From: Porphyra umbilicalis
Taxonomy: Eukaryota > Rhodophyta > Bangiophyceae > Bangiales > Bangiaceae
Direction of reading: 5' to 3'
DNA length: 64,000 bases
Assembly: GCA_002049455.2 (NCBI GenBank)
Contig: KV918913.1
Span: 62,001-126,000 of the forward strand
Shown here: positions 32,393-43,835 of the stretch, one piece after another
Layout: each line of letters opens with the position of its first letter
Numbering within the stretch: position 1 is the stretch's first letter
Position numbers and translations under genes: made by a program
Notes under the pieces: generated by a model
What the model saw: only the letters and a program-made list of their open reading frames with translations
Databases searched by the model: none
What the model was told of the DNA's origin: nothing

Positions 32393-33785
32393 GCCTCCAC
32401 GTACCATTGTTGGAGGGGGGGGGGGGGGGAAGAGCAGGGGGTGAGATGAAAAGAGGTGACGGAAGCAAAGGTACCGTGACTGAGTGCTGGGTTCAGTGGC
32501 ATAGGATGACATGAAGGGGATCGAGGGCGTGCGAGTGGCGCGCGTCCCGGGCGAGGGAAGCAGCGGCGGGGGCCGTGAAGAAGGAGCAAGGGAAGGGGGG
32601 AGGGGTGGGGGGGGCAGCAAGCTGGACGTGGTGCGCTGGCGAGCAGCACTGTGTTGTCAGGTGTGCTGATGAGGAGCACGCAATACGCTTTGCGCGGAGC
32701 CCTCCCACTGGGCTCTCGGCGCGTGCCTGACAGTCACCCTATGTCGGGGCATTTCGGCATGTGAGATCGGCAATGTAAGAGATAAAGATATGTCAGCGCC
32801 GCTTCTGGTCTGCTACGAAAAGAGCGTGGGCACTGTCACCAAAAAATTGGTCTGCTCCTGCTCTTCATTTTGATCTAAAATGGAGCACTCGTGGACCAAC
32901 CGCAGCTTCATAGCGATTTGTTGATGCTAAAAACTCGCGGTTATCTAGGCCACTCTCGGTACAGTGTCCTTGCTATCGTACACGCCACGCGCCACCCGAC
33001 GTGCTCCCACCACGCCCCGCCGCCCACCCCCGCCCATCCCCTCCAACCGCGCCCGCCCACTCTCGCTCACCCCAATCGCCCCCCGCCCATCTTAGCCCTG
33101 CCCGCCTACCCTAGCCCCCCCCTCCCTCTTCAACCCGCGGACGCCGTCCCCCTCCACCCACCTCGGCCTCACTCGCTATCCAACCCCCTCCAACCGCCCC
33201 TGCACACCCTGTCCATATCTGTGCCCCCCACCCAACCAACACCCCTGCTCGCCCCCCTTTCAATCTCTAAGAGTGATATGATGAGCGCCAAATACAGCTG
33301 TCAGGAGCGGGTGATGCCGAGCAGAGGCCAGCGCTGGGGAAAGGAGCTTGTCGGGCGGGTGACAGCTGGTCAGGAGGAGAGGCAAAGATCCCCTCGAGCA
33401 GAGCCCAACAAATCCTGGGAGGTCATGGGGCAGGGAGGGACGGGGGTGCGGGCAGAGGAGAGAGGGGAATGAAAAACAAAATACGGAACACGGCACGGTA
33501 ACAGCAAGCGACCACAAGAGCGAGGGGGGCGGAGCAGCGAGCAGCAACAGCAAGCAAGAAAAGAAACGGGGGGGAGGAGGAACTGAACACGAAATACAGC
33601 AGGCAACAAAGGAGACCTGGTGACTTCAGGGCGATAGACGGGGTAGAGTACAGCAAAAGCAGGCGCGGTGTGGAAACGACCAGAAGCGCCGGTGCAAAAG
33701 ACGGCACTGAGAGGGAAGCGCACCCGTGGTACCCCGTGAGAAGGGACGGGGAGGGCCGCACGCGTGGAAAGTCGTACGTCCCTCC
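32393..33785. other. Intergenic with a C-rich block
   Basis: No gene recognised. A G run of 16 or more bases lies at about 32413-32429. About 32990-33260 is a C-rich block with many CCCGCCCA/CCCCCTCC motifs. The stretch ends at the GCGTC target duplication (33786-33790) of chromovirus copy 2. Confidence 0.5.
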
Positions 33786-33790
33786 GCGTC

Positions 33791-34178
33791 TGTAGCATAT
33801 CTCTCCTCGCAATTTGCAAATTGCCACTGGTAGCCCTCTTGACTGGCTGAATCCACGGATTAGTGTGACTCGGTTTGTGGCACGCTCTTTTGGGGATTAC
33901 TTCCGCATTGTTCTTTTTCTGGTTTGCTTGCCTGTCCCATCTGTTTGCCGGCACTCATTACGATCGACTGATCGGATGGTCGATCGACCAGTGCCGTTGT
34001 TTGTATTAAACCACCGTGGGTCCAGGGTCGCAGTCGTGGGCACCCCCCGGCTCCCCATCGGATGCCCTTCAACAAAAGGTCTTTCTTCCTCGCCGCGACG
34101 GCGATAGAAATCGCTTTATTGCTTGGCTACGGTCGGTCTCAGTACATTGGTAATTGAACTAACTTTATTAAAACCACA
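33791..34178 (+). repeat. 5' LTR of chromovirus copy 2
   Basis: 388 bp, begins TGTAGCATAT and ends AAAACCACA. A TTTGTATTAAA-like TATA region lies at about 34000-34011. It matches the 3' LTR (43443-43830) with no length difference. Confidence 0.94.
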
Positions 34179-34180
34179 TT

Positions 34181-34198
34181 TGGTGGAGCGGCAGGGGA
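34181..34198 (+). promoter_or_regulatory. Candidate primer-binding site
   Basis: TGGTGGAGCGGCAGGGGA lies two bases after the 5' LTR and begins with the TGG expected for pairing with a tRNA CCA end. It would fit a tRNA whose acceptor stem starts GGAGCGG. The tRNA was not identified. Confidence 0.6.
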
Positions 34199-34407
34199 TA
34201 CCCTCGCCTTCACCGTGCCTCGCGACACGGTGTTCCCGAGAACTTTCTTGCTGCCTGGTGGCATTGTGGCGGTGTCGATACGGTCGCTTGGCGCGCGGGG
34301 CGTAAGCCATCGACTTGTGGGCGTGGTGCCGGGGGCACCACGGTTGAGATCTTCGACGTTGGCGCGCAGGGCGTTAGCCAAGTCAGAACACTTGTTCAGG
34401 TCCCAGT

Positions 34408-36057
34408 TTGTCTACTGATGGTACCGGCGGCACTTGGCGAGCCAGAGACGGCAAGTTGCCAGCTGGCTACCGGCCGCCGGGCGGGGGACAATGCACTCCT
34501 GCCGCCTCCGACGCCCCAACGGACGGTGCCCCAACTCCTCCCATCCCTGCGGATCAAGCCGCCTCCGGGCAGATTCAGGTGGTGGAGAGCCCGACGGCGG
34601 CCGTTGAAGCACTTCAGCGAAGCCTAACGGCCCAAGAACAGACTAACGAGTCTTTGGCGCGAGCCAATGACAAGTTGGTCGACGACGTCGAGGCCCTGCG
34701 CAAGGTCGACTTCCATGAGGAGGAACGCCGTGTGCATAAGTCTCGCCGCCAGTCGGGCGACAAGACCAATAAGGTCAAGAAGCCAAGCCAGGTGACTCAA
34801 GACAAGTCCGTCCGCAAGGACGATCCGGCTAACGCCGCGCCTTCCTCATCTTCCGATGACTCTGCCTCTGGGCCAAGCCCGACGTCGTGAGACGACGACA
34901 ACCCCAACACGACGGACACGTCCTCTTCGGACGATGGCCACGGGCCGCCAGGCCCGCCGTCGCCCCCAATTGGGTCCTCACCGAGCGACAGCTCGAGCGA
35001 GTCGGACGCGGCCGCGCGCAAGCGTTCAACGGTCCCTGCCAAACGCAAGGAGCGTATTGAGAAAGCCGACAGGATCAAGGTGATCCTCCCGGCTAACAGC
35101 CGCTTCAAGACGCTCCTGGACTACAGGACGTACTTCCTTATCCGCCGTCAACTGACGTACACGCCTGAGAAGGTACAACGGTCGCAACGTCTTAACAAAC
35201 GTATAGACGGAGCGTTCCACGGGCAACAGCCATTCACGGGAGCCCTGCCTTTGGGCATCTTCACGTTCTTAACGACCTTCCGTCGCGCGTGCGACGCGGC
35301 TGGGCTGACGCGCGGTCAAGCCCTTCCGCTCATGGTCTTTCGACTAGCCGGCAACGCCAAGATGGCCTTCTCCGGCGCGCTTAACAGCACACTTGGGCGT
35401 AAACGTTACGCAATCCGTACATACGGGGATGCCGTCAACTGGCTTCTCTCGAAGTACGCGACGCACGCAATTATGGCTAACGCCTACCAACGCATCATCA
35501 CGATGAAGCAACAGGATAGCGAGGCACCCACGGCCTTTGGTCACCGCGTGGAAACGCAGTGTGACCTCCTGAACGGCTTGTTCGACATCCAAGATGTCAA
35601 AGATGTCTTCATCACAGGGCTCTCCGACCTGGTGCAAGCGCACGTCCGGGTCCTGAACGACCAGTTCCCCGACCGAACCCTGCCCAAGACGGTCGCCACC
35701 GCCCAGATGTACTGGGACGGCACCAACAAGTTGCGTTTGCAACTCAAGATTACCCGCCCAACGGCGATCAAAGTCGCTTACGCGACACAAGACCACCGGA
35801 CGACGACGGAGCGACCGTTCACACCGGTTCGTACTCCGCCGCCCCCCGGGCCGCCGTCCCTCAAGCCAATCGGGCTGACATCTGTTACAACTGGAACAAA
35901 CCGGAGCACCTCGCCGCACAGTGTGCCGAGCCTTATCGCCCTCGCGGGCGTCGCCGACCGCCTATCGGCGTTCATGCCATTGCAGATGGTGACGCCGAGG
36001 AAGACGAGGTCGAGCATCCGAACGACGCCGTCGAGGACTCGAAAAACGTCTAAGCCG
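34408..36057 (+). other. Chromovirus copy 2: Gag region
   Basis: An acidic/Ser-rich N-terminal part (to about 34890) precedes a capsid-like helical domain at about 35080-35760 with LGIFTFLTTFRRACDAAGLT, LMVFRLAGNAKMAFSG and AYQRIITMKQQ, the pattern of retrotransposon Gag proteins. Fossil; broken. Confidence 0.75.
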
Positions 36058-36058
36058 G

Positions 36059-36625
36059 GTGCCCGACCTAGGGTTGCCCGGCGGAACGCGAAAGCGTACG
36101 GTGACAAGACTCTTACGTCGTGCCCTTCGGCACTACGAGATCGCAGCCACGCTCGGCCCATGCCTGCGCGTAATGCGAAGTTGCCGAACTGTCCTAAACA
36201 CGGGCGCCGGGGTACACATAGTACGCACTAGTACGCTCCCCAAGAATTGGATGTCGTACGCCGAGAAACTGACTACGCTACCGCGTATCCGAGACGCGAA
36301 TAACAACCGCCTCGTCACCGAGTACGCCATACATATGTATGTTGACACCGGAGGGGTGCGCATCTTCGATCGCTTCCTCGTTTCTGACAACTTGTCAGTA
36401 CCGTGCATCCTCGGCACCGAGTTCATTGAACGCACCATCGAGGGCATCTTGCCGCGCTTTCGCAAGATCGTCTGGCAAGAGCACGTGCGCTGCACGGAGG
36501 AACTACCTCGGCCAACGCCGATCTTAGCATGTCTTAAAGACAGCGCGTGGGACCGCCACTGGCAATATAAACCCGCTCGGGTTCGAGCCTTCAAACAGGT
36601 ACGTGCCAACGGACACAAGGAGTAG
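36059..36625 (+). other. Chromovirus copy 2: protease region
   Basis: Aspartic-protease-like segment with IHMYVDTGGVRIFDRFLVSD and CILGTEFIERTIEGILP, matching the flap and I-L-G-x-x-F/I parts of retropepsins in the expected place between Gag and reverse transcriptase. Fossil. Confidence 0.7.
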
Positions 36626-36631
36626 TGGATC

Positions 36632-38400
36632 ATGGCCATGCGCGACACCCCGGGCATGGTGACGATCACGCCGAACATTCGGTTGTGCCGACACAAGTCC
36701 ATGGCGGTCGCCCGCGGCATCGGCATCGTCAAACCGGACGAACCATTCTTGGCCAAGTTATGCAGCTTCGGCAAGGACCAGGTCATTGTTCGCAAGAACT
36801 CAACCTTGGGGTTCGCAGAACCCTACCAAGGGCCGATGTTTTCCGCCGTCTTTGATGACAACAATCCAAAGGATGGAGCCGATACCTCATCGGACGACGC
36901 GAGTCGTGACCCACTTGAGGACCTCGACTTCAGTGAGGCCCCCGAGTACCTGCACAAGCAGATTCGAGAAATGCTCAAGACGCATTCGTCTATGTGGGAT
37001 GGAACCCTTGGCGTCATTCGTGCTACGCAGCACGCCATCGTCACTCCCCAAGACGCTCTGCCCATACGGGCTTAACCCTACCGCACCGGGCCGTTCAAAC
37101 GGCAGATCATCTCTGATCAGATCAACAAAATGTTGAAGCTCAATGTCATTGCCCCTAGCCATAGTGCTTGGGCGAGCCCCGTGGTAATTGTACCAAAGAA
37201 GAACGGCAAAGCCCGATTCTGTGTCGACTATCGTCGGTTAAACAACATCACCAAGAAGGATGCTTATCCATTGCCTCGAGTGGAGGACTGCCTTGACTCC
37301 TTGCGAGATGCCCAGGTGTTTACGTTTCTCGACTGCACCGCGGGGTACTGGAAAGTACCCTTACGCAAGGAAGACCGAGATAAGACGGCCTTCACAACGC
37401 ATTGTGGTATATACCACTGGTTATCAATGCCTTTCGGCTTGACGAACGCGCCCGCTACCTTTCAGCGCGCGTTGGATATTCTCCTCTCGGGCTTGAAGTG
37501 GCAGATATGCCTTGTCTACTTAGACGACGTCATCATCTTCTCCACGAACGCGGAACAACATGTCAAAGACGTTGACACGGTTCTGCACCGTCTCCGCGAA
37601 GCCCTTGTTACCCTCAACTTGGAAACGTGCTCGTGGTTCTCTGATGAGGTCGAGTACCTCGGACACATTGTCCGCCCCGGGCAACTGCACGTGCACAACA
37701 AGAACGTGGATGCTCTGAAGCATGCAAAGTTCCCAACTACAAAGACCCAGCTGGAAAGCTTCTTGGGCATGTGCAACGTCTATCGACGTTCTGTCAAAGA
37801 CTTCGCCAAACGAGCGAAGCCCCTGAACGCCCTGACTAGGGCCGAGATCCCACCGGATCTGCCACCACCGACGGACGTGGCCATCGCCACATTCGAAGAC
37901 CTTCGAAACGCACTATTGTGCCCACTGGTACTTGCCTTGCCAAAGGCCAATCGGAAGCTCGTCGTCGACGTTGACGCATGCGCCGACCAAGTTTGTTGTA
38001 CCCTCCTCCAGGAGAAGCCGGGCTAACTGCTTCATCCTGTCGGATATTGAAGCCGAGGACTCACTGCTGCAGAGCAAAACTAATCCACCACGGAGCGAGA
38101 ATGCCTCGGCGTCGTGTGGGCTGTCCTCAAGTTGAGGCACTTCCTCGACGGACAACGGTTCCTTATCCGAACGGAACACCAAGCACTTAGCTGAATCTAC
38201 AGCACGTCCGACTCAAGCGGACGCTTGATGCGGTGGCGACTTCGCCTTTCCGAATACACATTCGATATGGTTTACAAACCAGGTGCATCGCACCACTTGC
38301 CGGACTTCCTGTCGCGCGCCTCTACGGTGGCGCCGCCAGACGATATCCACGATGATATACCGTGCCTGGCATTGGCCGAGACGGCCAACGGCTTGATGAC
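36632..38400 (+). other. Chromovirus copy 2: reverse transcriptase and RNase H region
   Basis: Classic Ty3 reverse transcriptase blocks are readable: SPVVIVPKKNGKARFCVDYR, LNNITKKDAYPLPRVEDCLD, MPFGLTNAPATFQRALD and the YLDD box in CLVYLDDVIIFS, followed by LGHIVRPGQL. RNase H follows and ends with FDMVYKPGASHHLPDFLSR near 38260-38320. Fossil; broken. Confidence 0.92.
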
Positions 38401-38559
38401 GGGGAGGTACACGGGTACCGAGACACCCGAACCGGTGGAATTCAACGAAGTTGTTGAAGCTCTACAAACGAACGACTATTGTGTCGCAATGACCAAACGT
38501 GTCGAACTCGGAACGGCAAAGGCCTTCTTCCGCGATGAGCATCACGCTCTGTACCGCCG

Positions 38560-39690
38560 TGCGCTTTACGTCAGTCAACTAGTTATTCCAAAGTCTTTAC
38601 GCGAACGCGTGTTGACACTCGAGCACCACGCAACCGTGGCCGCCCATCCTGGTATGAACCGGATGTATTACACAATGCGTAAGGCATACTACTGGTCTTC
38701 ATTGGTGACGGATGTTCATTCGACCATCACCAAATGCACAACGTGTGCGCAAAATCGACTCGCCTTGCGACGAAAAACCACGCCCTTGACCCTGTTCCAG
38801 GCTACCGAGCCTCTCACGGAGCTGTCCGTTGACATCTTTGGGCCCATCCCGGCCTCCAAGAAGGGCAACCGCTTCATCTTGGATATCACCGACCGCTTCT
38901 CCAAGCTCACCAAGTGCGTCGCCTTGCGGCGAATCACGGCCATGTCCGTGGCGTCAGCCATCATCGACGCGTGGGTGTCAGCCTACGGGCCACCGGACCG
39001 GATCCTATCGGACCAAGGGCCCCAGTTCATGTCGAACTTCTTCATCGCTGTGATGAAAAATGATTGGCATTGAAACGGTTCGCACCACGGCGTATCACCC
39101 CCAAACTAATGGGCAAGTTGAACGGTACAACCGTACCATGGCTTCTCAGCTGCGACACTACGTCGCTGATGACCCATCACGATGGGACGAGTTACTCCCG
39201 GTAATCACCATGGCGTATAATAGCCAACCGCATCGGTCGACGGGCATCGCCCCATTTGAGCTCGTTATCCCAAGGCGGATCCCCAACCTCACAGTTCGCA
39301 ACCTGCCCCCGGGCACTCCACTGTCCAATAAGGGAACGCTCAAGGATGGGTCACCCCTAGCCCGCAAACCTCAATTCATGGCACGCCTTCGCAGGCAGAT
39401 CCCCGTGGTCGTTGAGGCCTTGCGCAAGACGCAACAACGTTACAAACGTAACTTCGATCACCGGGTCGCAACCCGCAATGCGGACGTCAAGATCGGCGAC
39501 TACGTGTACACGACCAACCACGTTCGGCAAAACAAGCTGCAAAGCAAACCCATTGGACCCTTGTGGTCGTTGACGCCCATGCGGACGCCTCCACGTTTGT
39601 CATTGACATTGACGGGGAGGAGAAACGCGTCAGCAGTGACCATGTCACCCCAGCTCCTCGTCCAACGACGGCGGACACTGTGCCGCACCC
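38560..39690 (+). other. Chromovirus copy 2: integrase region
   Basis: An HHCC zinc finger (EHHATVAAHPGMNRM to KCTTCAQNR, about 38620-38760) is followed by the core with LSVDIFGPIPASKKGNRF, YGPPDRILSDQGPQF and YHPQTNGQVERYNRTM, as in Ty3 integrases. Fossil; broken. Confidence 0.92.
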
Positions 39691-40510
39691 CTTACTAGAT
39701 GGTCTAGACCAAAGCAGGTCACCCCCGGCAACCGCCGATGAGTATGTGATCGACAAACTCCTAGGCTTACGCCAGACGAGTGACAGCTATAGCGCTAAGG
39801 TGCGCTGGTTCGACTACGGGTCGAAGGACGACATCTGGGAACCCCTGAAGAACCTCCTTCGCAACATGGTGGTGCGTTTCCTTCGAGAGACGAAGAAACA
39901 TGTACCGGGGTACGAGTGGCAAACGCCAAGACGACGAAGTCGCCGACAAGCCGGGCTCATAACTGTGGCCAACATCGTCATGGACCCCACGTGGACACTC
40001 ACGATCCAACATGTCCATGTTACAGGCGACGGAGTTATCCATGCCAATGTCTCTTGGACAGAGTCTACTATTGCCACCGCAGTTAAGGAAGTAATTCCTG
40101 GCACATTGCTTAATTCCACCCTGCTCTCGATGACCCGCAATTTTGCGTATGATCCCCAACTGGCTTTTCGGCATTTCGCTCGCCTGATTGCTGAATACGG
40201 CCCCTACACATATGTTTGGCCGAAAGCCTCGCGATCGACACTGATCAAACCTGATCCCACCGAGTCCTTCCACCCCAACGGGTCCTTCGTACCTCCGGTA
40301 CAACACCTCTACTCAGTTCTGAGACGCTTGGTATCGACCAAAGAAGAGGCCACCGTGGTAATTCCACAGTGGACCAACACCAGCTGGTACGCCACCGCTA
40401 TCCGTGCGTGTTTCGAGTACCAAGTACTTTTATCATCCGACACAAGGGATACGACTCCCACACCATGGGCCATGCTTACCTGCCACTTCCTTCATCGATG
40501 CGATGACTAA
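39563..40510 (+). other. Chromovirus copy 2: chromodomain and conserved C-terminal extension
   Basis: A chromodomain lies at about 39740-39905 (YVIDKLLGLR, KVRWFDYGSKDDIWEP, a basic end). The frame then continues for about 200 residues that copy 1 also has, including NFAYDPQLAFRHFARL, GPYTYVWPKA and VIPQWTNTSWYATAIRACFE. The Trp/Pro pattern of the last block resembles segments of some other retroelement polymerases, but I cannot assign it. Fossil. Confidence 0.8.
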
Positions 40511-40619
40511 CAGGAAACTGGGAAGCGGACGAACACACGTCACGCGACAGAAACACAACAAGGGCACGCGCCCTACAACCCCACCACGGTCAACCGAATC
40601 TCCCACTTTGCAGTGGCAG

Positions 40620-41348
40620 TCACTCCTCCTCCTCGTCACCACGACGCGAGTCCCGGCGGGAATCGCGGCGCGCGCCAACACTGGCCGCCGACTGCTGCGA
40701 GACACTACGCGCACGCGTGTCGCGCGCCGAGGGTGGAGCCCCCGTCAAAGTGCCCCCGCCCTTATGAGTCCGACGACAAAGGATGCTCTGCGCGTTGAAA
40801 CGCGCCGGCGTGGCCTCCTCCTCTGGCTGGATAGCCTCGAGGTGCTGGGCGAATCGCCCGTAGTTGGCATCGCCGTCAACGGCGCGAGCCACGGCCTGTC
40901 CAATGATGGACAAAGCCGACTCGACACCCCGTCTGTCCGCGCGCTCAACAGCGGTCCGCAAGCCGGCGATCTGCTGGACCCAGGCATTAGCCACCGCCGA
41001 CAGGGCCGCCCCACGGGGCGCACAAGCGCGTACATCGCGCGCGCGCGCCGACACAAACAAGGCAACCGCCGCGGAGGAAGACGCGCTGGTTGGCCAAGTG
41101 GCATACATCGCCCGGGGAGGAGACGGCGAGCGATCGCGCCGCGGCGAACGCGGACGGTAGCGGCCCTCTTGGGCGTCGCCAACGGCGTGAGCCCAGTTCC
41201 GACGACCGCGGCGCCACACCTCGGGGTGGTTCGAAGTGATTCGAGCCATCGGGAGTGGCGCGCTCGGGTCCAACGCCCAGTCGAAATCGACACAAGGGTG
41301 ACGAAGGCAAAAGCCGTACTCCTTGGTCGCGTCGACCGTGATCCGCAC
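40620..41348 (-). other. Chromovirus copy 2: antisense ORF B
   Basis: An open frame of about 240 residues on the strand opposite pol, just downstream of it. Composition is Ala/Arg-rich, with a central segment GQAVARAVDGDANYGRFAQH and EAIQPEEEATPARFNAQSI and an acidic end. Copy 1 carries the same reading at about 1709-2422. No domain recognised. It lies directly after antisense ORF A in antisense order. Confidence 0.65.
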
Positions 41349-41405
41349 TTGACGGGCTTCCCCGGAGTCGCGCTCGCGCCAGACAACGTTCTTAAGGACC
41401 TCCCG

Positions 41406-42863
41406 TTAGGGAAACGCCTTTAGGGCCTGGCGCATCTTGCCGTACAAGACGTACTTGGCTTCGCCGTCGGGCGCGTTCTTCAACTTGGACGTGTCCAACA
41501 TGTCTAAAGGACGAAGCGTCCTATCGTCCAAGTGGACGAAGATCTTGTCCTCCTGTAGGGTGTGAATCCACGCAGCAACTAAGTTGCAGTAGTACTCGGA
41601 GTACACCTCCTGCCAGACTGAGCTGTAGTCGTTGCGCAACGCATCCGCCACGTACGACACCACTACGGGGGTCGCCACCCACAGCCCCGTGTGTGGCTCC
41701 CATTTCGGGATAGGCGGAAGCCAACTGGATGAGTCGAACGTCCGTGTTGCACGGAGAAATCCAGCCGCCCACGCCGTGGGCATCAACTCGCGACCGCAAA
41801 AGAAGCGCGTGTCGGCGGCCCGACAGTGGTCGGATGGAAACATCGGCAACCGGAAGGGGTTCGGTAACGCGGTGACACGCGGACTGCGGTCGTCCTCGAC
41901 GCCGTCGTTCTCCTCGTTCTTCAACAGCGCGAGCTGTTCAAGGTACGGCGCCAGGCCGGAGTCGTGCCCGAACGGAACCGAAAGGTCCTCGGCGAGAGTC
42001 CGCTTGAGAAAGACGGCCCTCGGCCAGTTGCGCAACAAGCGGCAAAACGAGTTGGCCGCCGCCTCGACCGTCTCTGTTCCCTTCTCAGGGAACAGAAGCG
42101 CATTGGCGTTAACCAAGCGGTGGAACGGGTGCAGAGGCTCTTGGTTGCGCACGACCTCGTAGCAAAACGACATCACCTCGTAGACACGACGCTGGGGGCC
42201 CTGGTTCCCAAAGTACGGGTCCCCATGGACCTCGGCCACGCGGTCGCCCGCGTGGTCCGGAAACGCGGCTTCCGCCATCACGTCAATGAAGTCTGGCAAC
42301 GCCTCGTACCGCGCTTGTACACGACGCGTGTGCGCACGAGCGCGATTGCGCACGCACATGTCGTAGAGACGGTTGTCGGTGACACGCGGGACCCCGTCAA
42401 CCACCTCCACAGGTGTCGCGTGTGCGTTGTACAAGCCGCGAGGCCAAAACTGGCGCAAGACCTCCGGGTCCGTGGAGCAATCCACTTCCGGATGGCCCCC
42501 CGCGGCGGCATGTGCCCTGTCGACGACCGCCCCGCCATCGGCAACGCCGCCGTCCACCGCCATCGCGGCAGAGTCCGCCATAGCTTTTGCCGCTCGGGGT
42601 TGTTGACCCTTGCCGCCGAGGCCGCGCTTGCCGCCGACGCCGCGCTTGCCGCCGACGCCGCGCTTGCCGCCCTTGCCGCGCTTGTCGCCGACGCCGCGCT
42701 TGCCGCCCGTGCCGCGCTTGCCGCCGACGCCGCGCTTGCTGCCCTTTCCGTGCTCTCCGCCCTTGCCGCGATTGCCGCCCTTGACGCGCTTGACGTCATT
42801 GCCGCCCCTGCCGGCGGGCGCGCCGCTCGTGGCCCGCCCGCACACCAACTTCACCAACCCCAA
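41406..42863 (-). other. Chromovirus copy 2: antisense ORF A
   Basis: A 485-codon open frame antisense to the element; the first ATG is at 42581, giving about 391 residues. Upstream of that ATG the frame reads KGGKRGVGGKRG repeats from an 18-bp GC-rich minisatellite (about 42605-42790), which may be untranslated. The rest looks like an ordinary folded protein: VTDNRLYDMCVRNRARAHTR, EVMSFCYEVVRNQEPLHPF, FCRLLRNWPRAVFLKRTLAE, TPVVVSYVADALRN, VWQEVYSEYYCNLVAAWIH. It matches no family I know and is conserved in copy 1. Antisense ORFs between pol and the 3' LTR are known in some plant Ty3/gypsy lineages (Grande-like), but I see no shared sequence with those. Confidence 0.7.
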
Positions 42864-43442
42864 GGTTACCCACCTCGCGATAACTCAAGCAACGCCGTAA
42901 GGCAGCAACCTGTGCAAGTGCACTAGGGCACGGGAAGGCCCCGTGCCGCTGGACGACCACCACCCGCTTGCACTCGGCACGGTATGAACCGGCCACGGGG
43001 TTTCAACCCCCCTCCGCGTCGTGGCTTTCGCCTTGTCGACGGGGTAGCGAAACCCCGACGACAACGGCGCCAAGTCGCGCTGACGACGATGGCGCAGCGC
43101 AAGCTTGCCACCCCGCCGCCGCGACCACGGGTCTTAACCCTGCCCGTCCGCCCGCGCCCGCGCGTACGCTCCCGGCGACCCGCCTGCGCAGGCACGCTCC
43201 ACCACGAGCCTCGGCCCGACAGCGCGAGCTGCCGACCACACGCCCGCGCATGCGTGTTGTTGAGCGGTCGCGGTCGCCACCGCCCAACCGCCACCCCCAA
43301 GGGGGCCGGATCGGCGCCCCTTCACGGCTCGTGCCACCGGCGCGGTGACACCCGTTCGGGCCTGTGCGGGCCCGCGATTGCCCAATCGGGCGCCGGCCTT
43401 CCGGGATCTCGACGAGACGGCTCGAATCTCGCGTTGGAGGTA

Positions 43443-43830
43443 TATAGCATATCTCTGCTCGCAATTGGCAAATTGCCACTGGTAGCCCTCTTGACTGCCT
43501 GAATCCACGGATTTGTGTGACTCGGCTTGTGGCAAGCCCTTTGGGGGATTACTTCCGCATTGTTCATTTTCTGGTTAGCTTGCCTGTCCTATCTGTTTGC
43601 CGGCACTCATTACGATGGACTGATCGGATGGTCGATCGACCAGTGCCGTTGTTTGTATTAAACCACCGCGAGTCCGGGGTCGCCGTCGTGGGCACCCGCC
43701 GGCTCCCCATCGGATGCCCTTCAACATAAGGTCTTTCTTTTTCGCTGCGACGGCGATAGAACTCGCTTTATTGCTTGGCTACGGTCGGTCTCAGTACACT
43801 GATAATTGAACGAACATTATTTATACCACA
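43443..43830 (+). repeat. 3' LTR of chromovirus copy 2
   Basis: 388 bp, aligned end to end with the 5' LTR at about 7% difference, followed by the GCGTC duplication. The bases before it (GTTGGAGGTA) equal those before the copy 1 LTR. Confidence 0.94.
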
Positions 43831-43835
43831 GCGTC

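Larger units (their letters stand above)
33791..43830 (+). mobile_element. Ty3/gypsy chromovirus, copy 2, full length
   Basis: 10,040-bp LTR retrotransposon with both LTRs (388 bp each) and a perfect 5-bp target duplication GCGTC at 33786-33790 and 43831-43835. Order: 5' LTR, primer-binding site, Gag, protease, reverse transcriptase, RNase H, integrase, chromodomain with C-terminal extension, antisense ORF block, 3' LTR. Pol order and the chromodomain place it among chromoviruses. The coding region is broken in about half a dozen places. The two LTRs differ at roughly 29 of 388 positions by eye (about 7%), so the insertion is not recent; without a substitution rate no date is given. Fossil. 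Confidence 0.95.

Noticed and set aside
33000-33260. C-rich block as a CRISPR-like or telomeric array
   Set aside because: There is no fixed unit length and no unique spacers; it is simple-sequence composition, and a eukaryotic nuclear context makes CRISPR implausible.
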